A stretch of DNA of 64,000 nt from JALHOP01 sp964484195. GTDB taxonomy: Bacteria > Myxococcota > XYA12-FULL-58-9 > JALHOP01. The notes beneath the pieces are model-generated. The model had not been told where the DNA came from and ran no database searches. It saw only the letters and a list, made by a program, of their open reading frames with translations. Position numbers and translations under genes: made by a program. This document shows, one piece after another, positions 48,533-57,392 of this stretch (position 1 is the stretch's first letter; every line of letters starts with the position of its first letter). The DNA is taken from NCBI GenBank assembly GCA_964484195.1, contig CAZAER010000001.1:1116001-1180000 (forward strand), written 5' to 3'.

Positions 48533-48598
48533 GCCGGTTGCGCTTAGCCGGTTGCAAGGTTGTGCCGTTTTTAACCAGCAACCGGAGCACAACCTTGC
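48533..48598 (+). promoter_or_regulatory. Leader with mutually exclusive hairpins covering a TTG start
   Basis: GCCGGTTGC occurs twice (48533-48541, 48547-48555); either copy can pair with GCAACCGG at 48578-48585. The 12-base GCAAGGTTGTGC (48554-48565) pairs perfectly with GCACAACCTTGC (48587-48598). The two folds share bases 48554-48555, so they compete. The second stem buries the proposed TTG start (48595-48597) and sits directly beside the CCGGAG ribosome-binding site. It may regulate translation of the giant gene, or the dyad may be a protein-binding site. Confidence 0.5.
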
Positions 48599-51500
48599 GC
48601 CTCCCTGCCCTCGTCGCAGTCCTCGCATCCACCGCGGTCGTTCCGCTAACCGCAAAAGCCGCCGCGAGCCTCCAAATCACACCGGCGACCTGGAACGTGA
48701 TCGGCCTCGACAGCAACAGCCCCGGCACCGGCCCGAATCGATTTCCAGTCGGCGCCCGTGTCTGCAATAGCGGCGATCAGGCCGCGACCACCGTGACCGC
48801 CACCTTCAAGTGGGATGCGACTGATCCGAACATCGCCTTGCGGCCTGGCACTAGCTCGTCGCTCGCCATCGGAACCATGGCAGCTGGCGCCTGCGCAGAC
48901 GCCTACTTCGAGGTCGAGGTCGTTCGTAACGCCACGTCGTATGGCCGTAGCGCCCGTTATTACATCGAGCTCACCTCTTCCCTACCGACGATCACGACTC
49001 CCCGTCCTCGCGCCCTCTATGTCGAGCGCCTGGTGTCACAGGCACGCAACGCCATCCTCGACCTGCAGGTCGGTGAATCGCTGGCCGCCATGAGCTCGGT
49101 GCCGGACGGCGGCGGCATCAACCTCCTGGTCGGTAAGAGCTACTATTTGCGCGTCGTCGGCGAGACCGCGACCCAGGGCTACGAGCAGATCGAAAGCGTT
49201 CTCACTCTTCCCAACACCATCTTCCAGACGCTCTCGGTGCAGACCACTTACTCCGCCGACACCTCGCCTTACGTCGCAAACCCGAGCGTGCTGCCTTACG
49301 GCGACGGCTGCCTCTGGGACAACGACCCGAACAGCCCGAGCTACCGCGCCTGCCGCTCGAGCGGAAAGGCGGGCGGCGCCACGGTTACGACCTACCACGT
49401 CAAGGTGCTCGCGGCCTCGGCGGGTCCCGAGAAGCTCTCGGCTTTGCTCTACGACTTCTCGGGCAGCAGCTTCCACTATAACGGAGACTACGACGTCGCC
49501 TCGCGCACCGCTTACGTGGTCAACCCCGGCGATCTCGGGTTCGCCGCCGCATTCACGCCCAGCAGCACGACCGCGGGGGGCACGTCGACCCTTGCCTACC
49601 GCATCACCAATCCGGGCATCGCTCCGACTACCGGGGTGAGCTTCACCGTACCGCTTCCGCCGTCGCCCGCCGCGATGCTCGTGGCAGCGGCGCCCAACGC
49701 ATCCATCGTCGGTTGCGGTGCCGCGACCTTCACGCCGTCCGCTGGAGCGAATACCCTGTCGTTCTCGGGAGGCACCATCGCGGCCGGCGCGACTTGCACG
49801 ATCAAAGTGAACGTCACGGCCCCGTCGATCGGCACCTACAACGTGACCTCGACGGCCTTGTTCATCGACGGCGCGACCGACACCGGCAAGACCTCTTCGG
49901 CGTCGCTCGCAGTGGCCGCCGCCGGCGGCGCCTGCACAACCGGCACCATGGCACGCTGGACGGTGCCAACCGGCACGACAGCGAATCCGCCCGACACTTT
50001 GGGAGGCTCGCCAACCTTGCGCGCGGGTAACGTGACGATAGCCGCGCTCTCGGCGCTCCTCCCCTCGAGCACGCAGATCGTGACGAACGCCGGTCAAGGC
50101 GACACGACCGCTTGGTCGACCTACGGCTACAAGAACGCCGGCCAGTACATCCAGATGGTCGTCGACACCAGCAAGTACACCGACGTGCAGTTCCGCTTCT
50201 ACGTCGCGAACCTCGGCGCCTCGAACGGTCCGACCAGCGTCGTCGTCGCCTACAACTCGGGCTCCGGCTTCAACAACGTCCTGACCATCCCGAGCCCGGC
50301 CGCCGCCTTCACCCAGCACATCGTCGACCTCACCGGCCTCACCAGCACGACCGGCACCACCACGATCCGCATCTCGGCCACCGGCGCCAACAACGACGCC
50401 TCTGGTGCGGCGCTCACCTACGACAACCTGACCTTCAGCGGCTGCTCGAACACACCACCCCCGACCCTCTCCAAGTCGTTCGGCAGCAGCTCCATGCGCC
50501 GCGAAGTCGACACCTCGCGTCTGACCTTCAACGTCGGCAACAGCACCGTCGGCGCTGTTCCGCTCACAGGCGTCGCCTTCACCGACACCATGCCCACCGG
50601 CCTAGTCGTCGCCACCCCCTCGGGTGTGAGCACCACCTGCAGCTCGGCAAGCGTCACCGCGGTGCCCGGCACCAACATCATCGCGCTGTCCGGCGCGACC
50701 CTCGCCGCCAACGCGAGCTGCACCGTAGGCGTCGACGTCAAAGGCACGCGTGCGGGCATTTACGACAACGTCTCCGGCAACATCAGCGCCAACGAGACAC
50801 CAACCAACACCGGCGCGAGTGGCTACGGCGCTGCTTCGATCACCGTGATTGCACCGCCGAGCATCGCGGCGAGCTTCGCGGACACTCCGATCTTCACCAG
50901 CGCGTCGACGACTGCGCGGGTAACACTCGCGAATCCCAATGTCGCCACGACGCTCACCGATGTCGCGTTCACCGCGACACTCCCTGCGGGTCTCGAAGTA
51001 GCGGACGATGTCGATTCAGTATGCGGCGGCACCCTGATCACGACCGCGCCGTCGACCATCGTGTTCGGTGGCGGCAGTCTCGCGGCACTGGCGAGCTGTG
51101 ACATCGGCATCCTAGTGACCGGCGCGGCCGCGGACGTCATGGACACGACCTTCGGCCCGGTCTCGGCGACCAATGGAGGCACCGGCAACAGCGCCTTCGC
51201 TAGCATGGTGGTCGAGGACCCCGTGACCGCCATCGCGCTCCTCAAGCAAGTAGCGCCGAGCGCGACGGGACCCTGGTCGTCATTCCAAGCCGTCGCCGCT
51301 GGTGCGGACGTCTACTACCGCTTCGTGCTCGAAAACGTGGGTGACGTGGCGCTGAACAGTATCGCCGTCGCGGACCCGAACATCGCCATGACCTGCCCTG
51401 CCTGGCCGAACCTGCCGGTCGCGAGCGCCGCCAACGACGATCACATCGCTAGCTGCGTGCTCGGCCCCTTCCCGGCCGCCATGGGCTCACACGTCAACAC

Positions 51501-54500
51501 CGCGACGGGCCAAGGCACCTTCGGTGTCGCCACCGCGACCAGCCAATCGTCAGCGACCTACGCGACGACAGGCCTCAGCCTCGGAGTGAGCGCTCAGGAA
51601 ACCTCGTACGCCATCGCGGGCGACGTCCTCCACTTCGAATACCTGATCTCGAACACCGGCTTTGCTGATCTCATCGGACCGGCGACCGTCGACGAGGTGC
51701 TCGCGTCGGCGACCTGCCCGTCACTCACGACCATCGGAGACTTCGACGCCATCCTCGACGCGGGTGAGAGCGTCACCTGCACCGCGGCCTACACGGTCAG
51801 CGGAGGCGACGTGACCACCGGCTTCGTCACCAGCGGTGCTACCGCGAGCGTGAACGGAGTGACCTCGAGTCTCGAGTCGGCCACCGTCAGCGCCGAGGTC
51901 CTGTGCGCGCAGCCCACCGCCCCGGCGAACGGCACCTACGCTTCGTGCAACGGTGCCTCGTCGGGCGGCACCTGCGTGCTCACCTGTGACCCCGGCTACA
52001 CCGCGAGCGGCAACGCCACCTGCACCGCTGGTACATGGAGCACCGAGACGTGCACCGCCAATCCGTGTCCGACGCCTCCTTCCGGTCCCGCGAATGGCGC
52101 CTACGGCGCATGCCTGAACACGCCGTCCGGCGGCTCGTGCACCCTCACCTGTGACCCCGGCTACACCGCGAGCGGCAACGCCACCTGCACCCTCGGCGCA
52201 TGGAGCTCCGAGACGTGCACACCGAGCGCCTGCGGCCAGCCGTCCGCTCCGACGAACGGTGTCTACGGCGCCTGCAACGGCACCGCGTCGGGCGGATCGT
52301 GCACTTTGACCTGCGATGCCGGCTACACCGCGAGCGGCAATGCCACCTGCAGCTTCGGCGTCTGGAGCATCGAGACGTGTGCCCCCAATGCCTGCGCGCA
52401 ACCCACGGCTCCAGCGAACGGAGCCTATGGCGCGTGCAACGGAACTGCTTCTGGCGGCTCGTGCGCCCTGACGTGCGACCCGGGCTACACCGCGAGCGGC
52501 AATTCCACCTGCGCCCTCGGCGTCTGGAGCAGCGAAACGTGCACGCCGAATGGCTGTGCCCAGCCGTCCGCTCCAGCGAACGGAACCTATGCTGCCTGTA
52601 ACGCCACGGCCTCGGGTGGCTCGTGCGTTCTCACCTGCGACCCCGGCTACACCGCGAGTGGCAACGCGACCTGCTCGCTCGGCGCATGGAGCACCGAGAC
52701 GTGCAGCCCGAACGCCTGCGCTCAACCGTCCGCTCCGGCGAACGGCACCTACGCTGCGTGCAACAACACGAGCTCGGGCGGCTCGTGCGCTCTGACCTGC
52801 GACGCCGGCTATACCGCGAGTGGCAACGCAACCTGCTCGCTCGGCGCCTGGAGCTCGCCGACCTGCGACGCCAATCCCTGCGCTCAGCCGGCAGCGCCCG
52901 CAAATGGCAGCTACTCTGCCTGCGCCAACACGCCTTCGGGTGGCTCCTGCGCCCTCGCCTGCGCGACGGGCTACACTGCGAGCGGCAGCGCTACATGCAC
53001 GCTCGGAACCTGGAGCACCGAGTCTTGCGATCCCGACGGCTGCACGCAACCGTCCGCTCCTGCGAACGGCACCTATGCTGCTTGCGCCAGCACCCCGTCG
53101 GGCGGGACCTGCGCGCTCACCTGCGCCGCTGGTTACAACGCGAGCAGCGACGCCACGTGCACGCTCGGCACCTGGTCGACTCCAACCTGCGACCTCGCTT
53201 GCACCAACGACTCGCACTGCGGAGGCACGACGCCGATCTGTGACGTCCGCCGCGCGGCGTGCGTCGAGTGCTTGGTGAACGAACAGTGCGCGAGCGGCCT
53301 CTGCAACACCGACCTGAACATCTGCACTAGCGGCTGCGCCAACGACGGCGACTGCGGCGGCACGACCCCGCGCTGTAACCTGGCCGACAATCTGTGCGTC
53401 GCGTGCCTCGCGAGCTCCGACTGCTCGGCCGGCGTCTGCGACGTGTCGGTCAACGTCTGCGTCGGTTGCATGACGAGCAACGACTGCGCGCCGACGAACG
53501 TCTGCGATGACGGTTCGAAGACGTGCGTGCCCGAGAGCTGCACGACGGTCGACACCTGCGCCGGAGCGACCCCGATCTGCGACACCGTGCGTGATCATTG
53601 TGTCGCTTGTCTCATCGATTCCGACTGCGCCCCGGCGACGGTCTGTGACATCGCGAGCGGTAGCTGCATCGAATGCCGCGACGACGCCGACTGCGGCGGC
53701 GCGAATCCCTTCTGCGACCTGACGAGCAACAGCTGCGTAGCTTGCGTCGCCGATGACGATTGCGACGACGGGGTCTGCCACCCGACGGCCGACAGCTGCG
53801 TTGGCTGTGCCGGCAACTCCGACTGCGGCCGCCACCGTTGCGAGCCGACGACCTTCACATGCGAGCGCGTCCCCTACTGCGGCGACGCCATCCTCGACCC
53901 GGGCGAAGGCTGCGACGACGGCAACCTCGCGTATGGAGACGGCTGCGACATGGACTGCCTCATCGAGCTGGGCGGCGCCTGCGGCGCTTCCGTCCCTGCG
54001 CTCGTCGGCGCGGCATCGTGCGCGAGCGGTCGATGCTACCTCGGTGTGGGCGCACCCGGCATCTGCGCCGGCCGCGATAGCGACTTCGACGGCGTGCCCG
54101 ATATCGTCGACATCGACGACGACAACGACGGCTTGCTCGACAGCAGCGAAGGCGACGGCTTGGTCGACACCGACGGCGACCGCGTCCCCGACTCCCACGA
54201 CCTGGACAGCGATGCCGACGGCCTCAACGATGCGATCGAGGCAGGTAACGCCATCGGCGACGACGACATCGATGGCCACGTGGACTGCCCCAGCGGCGTT
54301 GGCGTCAACGGCCTGTGCGACGACGTCGAGACCGCCCCCGATTCGGGAACGCCCGAGAGCCAGCCGCGCGACACCGACGGCGATACCATTCCCGACTTCC
54401 GCGACGTCGATAGCGACGGCGACGGCTTCAGCGACGCCACCGAAGCTGGTCACATCCTCGTGAAGCCCGATGGGTCCGTCGATTGCCGCTCGGGTAGCGA

Positions 54501-54888
54501 CGACAACGGCCTTTGCGACGACCTCGAGACCTATCCCGATTCAGGCAGCACCGACTTCAACCGCGACGGCATCAAGGACGGCACACCCCGTGACACCGAC
54601 GGTGACGGCATCCCCGACTTCCGCGATCTCGACTCAGATGGCGACGGCCTATCGGACGCGGACGAGATGCTCTACGGGACCAACGCCCTGAACGCCGACT
54701 CGGATGGCGGCGGTATGAACGACGCCGAGGAAGTCGCCGCCGGCCGTGATCCCAACGCGGCAATCGACGACGTCATGTTCCTGTCCGGCGGCGGCGGCTG
54801 CCAGTCGACCCGAGGCCAGGCACCGCTCGGCCTCGCGCTGATGCTCACCGTGCTGCTCCTCCGGCGTCGGGCGTCACTCCGCCGGTAA
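48595..54888 (+). CDS. Giant secreted MYXO-CTERM-like protein with Sushi-like and TSP3 repeats
   Basis: About 2097 residues from TTG 48595 (CCGGAG at 48581-48586), which places a signal peptide (MRLPALVAVLASTAVVPLTA) first; the frame is open from 48496. Order: beta-rich N-terminal region; DUF11/CARDB-like adhesin repeats (about 330-1100); eight Sushi-like repeats of about 54 residues with six Cys each (1104-1535); a Cys-rich region of CGGTTPxC-type modules (1536-1760); a myxococcal Cys-rich repeat CGDAILDPGEGCDDGN (about 1762); Asp-rich thrombospondin type-3 calcium repeats (1827-2045); and a C-terminal GGGGC, hydrophobic LGLALMLTVLLL, RRR tail of MYXO-CTERM type. Probably a surface adhesin or matrix protein sorted by an archaeo/myxosortase-like system. 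Confidence 0.85.
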   Translation: MRLPALVAVLASTAVVPLTAKAAASLQITPATWNVIGLDSNSPGTGPNRFPVGARVCNSGDQAATTVTATFKWDATDPNIALRPGTSSSLAIGTMAAGACADAYFEVEVVRNATSYGRSARYYIELTSSLPTITTPRPRALYVERLVSQARNAILDLQVGESLAAMSSVPDGGGINLLVGKSYYLRVVGETATQGYEQIESVLTLPNTIFQTLSVQTTYSADTSPYVANPSVLPYGDGCLWDNDPNSPSYRACRSSGKAGGATVTTYHVKVLAASAGPEKLSALLYDFSGSSFHYNGDYDVASRTAYVVNPGDLGFAAAFTPSSTTAGGTSTLAYRITNPGIAPTTGVSFTVPLPPSPAAMLVAAAPNASIVGCGAATFTPSAGANTLSFSGGTIAAGATCTIKVNVTAPSIGTYNVTSTALFIDGATDTGKTSSASLAVAAAGGACTTGTMARWTVPTGTTANPPDTLGGSPTLRAGNVTIAALSALLPSSTQIVTNAGQGDTTAWSTYGYKNAGQYIQMVVDTSKYTDVQFRFYVANLGASNGPTSVVVAYNSGSGFNNVLTIPSPAAAFTQHIVDLTGLTSTTGTTTIRISATGANNDASGAALTYDNLTFSGCSNTPPPTLSKSFGSSSMRREVDTSRLTFNVGNSTVGAVPLTGVAFTDTMPTGLVVATPSGVSTTCSSASVTAVPGTNIIALSGATLAANASCTVGVDVKGTRAGIYDNVSGNISANETPTNTGASGYGAASITVIAPPSIAASFADTPIFTSASTTARVTLANPNVATTLTDVAFTATLPAGLEVADDVDSVCGGTLITTAPSTIVFGGGSLAALASCDIGILVTGAAADVMDTTFGPVSATNGGTGNSAFASMVVEDPVTAIALLKQVAPSATGPWSSFQAVAAGADVYYRFVLENVGDVALNSIAVADPNIAMTCPAWPNLPVASAANDDHIASCVLGPFPAAMGSHVNTATGQGTFGVATATSQSSATYATTGLSLGVSAQETSYAIAGDVLHFEYLISNTGFADLIGPATVDEVLASATCPSLTTIGDFDAILDAGESVTCTAAYTVSGGDVTTGFVTSGATASVNGVTSSLESATVSAEVLCAQPTAPANGTYASCNGASSGGTCVLTCDPGYTASGNATCTAGTWSTETCTANPCPTPPSGPANGAYGACLNTPSGGSCTLTCDPGYTASGNATCTLGAWSSETCTPSACGQPSAPTNGVYGACNGTASGGSCTLTCDAGYTASGNATCSFGVWSIETCAPNACAQPTAPANGAYGACNGTASGGSCALTCDPGYTASGNSTCALGVWSSETCTPNGCAQPSAPANGTYAACNATASGGSCVLTCDPGYTASGNATCSLGAWSTETCSPNACAQPSAPANGTYAACNNTSSGGSCALTCDAGYTASGNATCSLGAWSSPTCDANPCAQPAAPANGSYSACANTPSGGSCALACATGYTASGSATCTLGTWSTESCDPDGCTQPSAPANGTYAACASTPSGGTCALTCAAGYNASSDATCTLGTWSTPTCDLACTNDSHCGGTTPICDVRRAACVECLVNEQCASGLCNTDLNICTSGCANDGDCGGTTPRCNLADNLCVACLASSDCSAGVCDVSVNVCVGCMTSNDCAPTNVCDDGSKTCVPESCTTVDTCAGATPICDTVRDHCVACLIDSDCAPATVCDIASGSCIECRDDADCGGANPFCDLTSNSCVACVADDDCDDGVCHPTADSCVGCAGNSDCGRHRCEPTTFTCERVPYCGDAILDPGEGCDDGNLAYGDGCDMDCLIELGGACGASVPALVGAASCASGRCYLGVGAPGICAGRDSDFDGVPDIVDIDDDNDGLLDSSEGDGLVDTDGDRVPDSHDLDSDADGLNDAIEAGNAIGDDDIDGHVDCPSGVGVNGLCDDVETAPDSGTPESQPRDTDGDTIPDFRDVDSDGDGFSDATEAGHILVKPDGSVDCRSGSDDNGLCDDLETYPDSGSTDFNRDGIKDGTPRDTDGDGIPDFRDLDSDGDGLSDADEMLYGTNALNADSDGGGMNDAEEVAAGRDPNAAIDDVMFLSGGGGCQSTRGQAPLGLALMLTVLLLRRRASLRR
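51904..53200 (+). repeat. Eight tandem Sushi-like coding repeats of about 162 bases
   Basis: Eight in-frame units, each translating to variants of CAQPSAPANGTYAACN, GGSCALTCDPGYTASGNATC and GxWSxETC. All have six Cys, two more than a classical Sushi/CCP module. The units are strongly alike at DNA level (for instance GGCTACACCGCGAGCGGCAA recurs), so the array is prone to recombination and copy number may vary between strains. Confidence 0.85.
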
Positions 54889-55947
54889 GTCCAACGACGC
54901 CATCACCTTCGCGGGCTCATGATAGGTGCGCTCGATCTGGTCGCCATCGCGGACCTTGCGCAGGCCGTCGAGGAGGATCTTCTCGGTACCGGTGAGGCCC
55001 TCCGCAACGACGAACAAGTGCGGCAACTCTTCGGCGACGACGATCTCTTGCGAGTGGACGACACCACCGTCATCCACGGTGAAGACGAACTTTTTGTCGA
55101 GGATGTCGAAGGTCGCGGTCTGCGGAATGATCAACACGTCGTCGAGCGGCAAGGTCATGAGGATTTTGCCGGTCTCACCGTGCCGCAGGAGGCCCTTGGG
55201 GTTCGCGAAGGTTGCGCGGAACGCCAGGTTGCCGGTCTCGTTGTTGAAGTCGGCCTCGATGGTCTCGATCTTCCCGTCCTGTTCGAAGACCTTGCCGTTC
55301 GCCATCACCAGCTTCACCGGGGCCGGCTTGTTCTCGGCGACGTGTGACTTGTAGTCGAGGTACTCGGCCTCGGTGACGTTGAAGTAGACCCACATTTGAC
55401 TGTTGTCCGAGAGCGTCGTCAGCAGCTCGCCCTCGTCGAGCAGACTGCCTTGGCGGACGAGCAAGCGATTCATGATGCCGTCGAACGGTGCCTTGATCTC
55501 GGTGAACGCGAGATGCGTGCGCGCGAGCACGACCTCGGCCTTGGCCTTCGCCCACTTGGCCTTCGCCATCGCGAGCTCGTTGGGCGAGACGACGTTCTTG
55601 TCTTGCAGCATCTTGGTGTTGCCGTATTCGACCTCGGCGAACTGCGCTTCGGCCTCCGCCTTCTGCAGCTCGGCTTGGTAGAGCATCGGCATGATCTGGA
55701 ACATGCGCTGGCCTTTGCGCACCAGCTGCCCCTCGTCGACGAAGGTCTGCTGCAAGTAGCCGCGCGCCATGGCGCGGACCTCGATGTGCTGGATGGCGCG
55801 GATCTGACACACGTACTCGCGCGTGCGCTCGGTATCGGTACGCATCGGGCTGGTCACCGGATACGACGGGTGCTCATGCTTCTCGGCGTGCTCGCCGTGG
55901 CAACCCACGAGCAACGCCATGGCGGTCAATCCTACAATTGCTTTCAT
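54874..55947 (-). CDS. RND efflux periplasmic adaptor (AcrA/MexA-type lipoprotein)
   Basis: A 357-residue membrane-fusion protein: lipoprotein signal MKAIVGLTAMALLVGC, the barrel-sandwich GYLQQTFVDEGQLVRKGQ, a long alpha-hairpin (AELQKAEAEAQFAEVEYGN onward), then LAFTEIKAPFDGIMNRLLV returning to the lipoyl domain, and the beta-barrel and membrane-proximal domains. It links the inner-membrane pump to the outer-membrane factor. Last gene of the operon: its ATG overlaps the outer-membrane-factor stop (ATGA), and its own stop overlaps the giant gene by 15 bases. Confidence 0.93.
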   Translation of the reverse strand: MKAIVGLTAMALLVGCHGEHAEKHEHPSYPVTSPMRTDTERTREYVCQIRAIQHIEVRAMARGYLQQTFVDEGQLVRKGQRMFQIMPMLYQAELQKAEAEAQFAEVEYGNTKMLQDKNVVSPNELAMAKAKWAKAKAEVVLARTHLAFTEIKAPFDGIMNRLLVRQGSLLDEGELLTTLSDNSQMWVYFNVTEAEYLDYKSHVAENKPAPVKLVMANGKVFEQDGKIETIEADFNNETGNLAFRATFANPKGLLRHGETGKILMTLPLDDVLIIPQTATFDILDKKFVFTVDDGGVVHSQEIVVAEELPHLFVVAEGLTGTEKILLDGLRKVRDGDQIERTYHEPAKVMASLDLPAE

Positions 55948-57392
55948 TCATTTGCGGCCGGCGCGACGCGCCACCCGCCCCCTAATGCTTGGTAAACGTT
56001 GACGACGGCGCTCAGCTGGCGCTTCTTGGTTTCGATCAGCTCCATTTCGGACTCGAGCGCGTCACGCCGGGTCGTAAGCACCTCGAGATAGTCCGCTCTC
56101 GCGGATGTGAAGAGCCCGTTGGAGATCTCGATGGACTCGACGAGCTTGTCGACCTGCTGCGACCGTAGTGCGACGCTATTGCCGAGGTTGCCGATCATCG
56201 CCAGCTGGTTTGCCGCCTCGGCGTAGGCCGCGAGCACCGTCTTCTCGTAGTTGAGCACCGCCTGCATCTGCTTGGCGTTGGCGGAGAAATACGTCGCCTT
56301 GATGGCGCGACGATTGAGCAGCGGCGCGAGGATGTTCGCCGACACGCCGTAGACGAGCGACGCTGGTGTGTTCACCAGACGACCGACGCTGAAGGCGTTG
56401 TAGCCGATGGCCGCGTCGATCGAGAGCGATGGATAGAACAGCGCTCGGGCGACACTGACATCGAGCTCCGCGGCACGCAGCTCGAGCTCGGCTTTGCGTA
56501 CGTCGGGACGATTCTCGAGGAGCTGCGTCGGCACGCCGACATTCACCGCTTTGGGCGCGAGCTCCCTGAAGCCCTGGGAGCTGCGCGGCACCGGCTGCGG
56601 GAAGCGGCCCACGAGGAAGTTCATCCGGTTTTCGGCTTCGGTGATCTGCTGCTGGATCTCGTACTGCCGGCTCTGGTTCTTCAGGACCTCTGCTTCGAAG
56701 CGCTTGACCGCGAGCTCGGTGACCCGCGCCGCTTGCTTCTCGAGACGTACGATCTCGAGCGCGCTCGTCTGCAGCTCGATGTTCTGCTTGAGCACGATGA
56801 GCTGGTTATCGAGCGCCATCAGCTCGTAGTAGAGCGTGCCGATCTCGGCGACGAGGCTGGTGACCGCGAAGTTTCGGCCCTCGATGCTCGCGAGATAGCG
56901 GAACGCCGCGGCCTTGGTGGCGTTGCGCAAGCGCTTCCAGATGTCGACCTCCCACGAGGCGCGAAAGCCGAAGAAGTAGTTGGGGAGCACGGAGGGCACG
57001 TTGCGCCCCGGCGTGATCTCGTCAGCCTCGTCGCTCGCGCCCTGACTGGTGTAGCGGCCAACCTTGTCGAGCCCGGCGCCGGCGGCGAAATCGAGCCGCG
57101 GCATGTACTCACCGCTACGTGCCAGCACCTCGTTGTTCGCGATGTTGATCTCCTGAATCGCGATGTTCAGCTCTTGGTTGTTCTCGAGCGCCATGTCGAT
57201 CAGCGCGACCAACGCCGGGTCGTCGAAGAACTGCTGCCACGGCGAGCTCGCGGCGCTGGTGCCGTCGCCGCTGCCGCCGAAGCTCTCGGGGACGCTAGTG
57301 TTGGCCGGCCGAGGCTCCTGTTGCTCGAGCGCCGGCACGCAGCCACAGACGAGCAAGAGCACGACCGCTTTGGCGGAATGGGTGTTACGCAT
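55944..57392 (-). CDS. RND efflux outer-membrane factor (TolC/OprM family lipoprotein)
   Basis: A 482-residue protein with lipoprotein signal MRNTHSAKAVVLLLVCGC, WQQFFDDPALVALIDMALENN at the start of the mature fold, the duplicated helix-strand repeats of the NodT subfamily, and LLENRPDVRKAELELRAAEL, a hallmark of these factors. It forms the outer-membrane exit duct for the pump. Overlaps the pump gene by eight bases and the adaptor by four, so the tripartite system is translated from one message. Confidence 0.93.
   Translation of the reverse strand: MRNTHSAKAVVLLLVCGCVPALEQQEPRPANTSVPESFGGSGDGTSAASSPWQQFFDDPALVALIDMALENNQELNIAIQEINIANNEVLARSGEYMPRLDFAAGAGLDKVGRYTSQGASDEADEITPGRNVPSVLPNYFFGFRASWEVDIWKRLRNATKAAAFRYLASIEGRNFAVTSLVAEIGTLYYELMALDNQLIVLKQNIELQTSALEIVRLEKQAARVTELAVKRFEAEVLKNQSRQYEIQQQITEAENRMNFLVGRFPQPVPRSSQGFRELAPKAVNVGVPTQLLENRPDVRKAELELRAAELDVSVARALFYPSLSIDAAIGYNAFSVGRLVNTPASLVYGVSANILAPLLNRRAIKATYFSANAKQMQAVLNYEKTVLAAYAEAANQLAMIGNLGNSVALRSQQVDKLVESIEISNGLFTSARADYLEVLTTRRDALESEMELIETKKRQLSAVVNVYQALGGGWRVAPAANE

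Noticed and set aside
51904..53200. Possible CRISPR-like or satellite array
   Set aside because: The period is 162 bases, every unit is in frame and encodes conserved Cys and Gly positions, so it is a protein repeat.
51721..54453. 910-residue minus-strand open frame opposite the giant surface protein
   Set aside because: It is Ala/Arg/Val-rich without domains and mirrors the repetitive high-GC plus-strand gene, whose Cys pattern, repeats and signal peptide are clearly meaningful.
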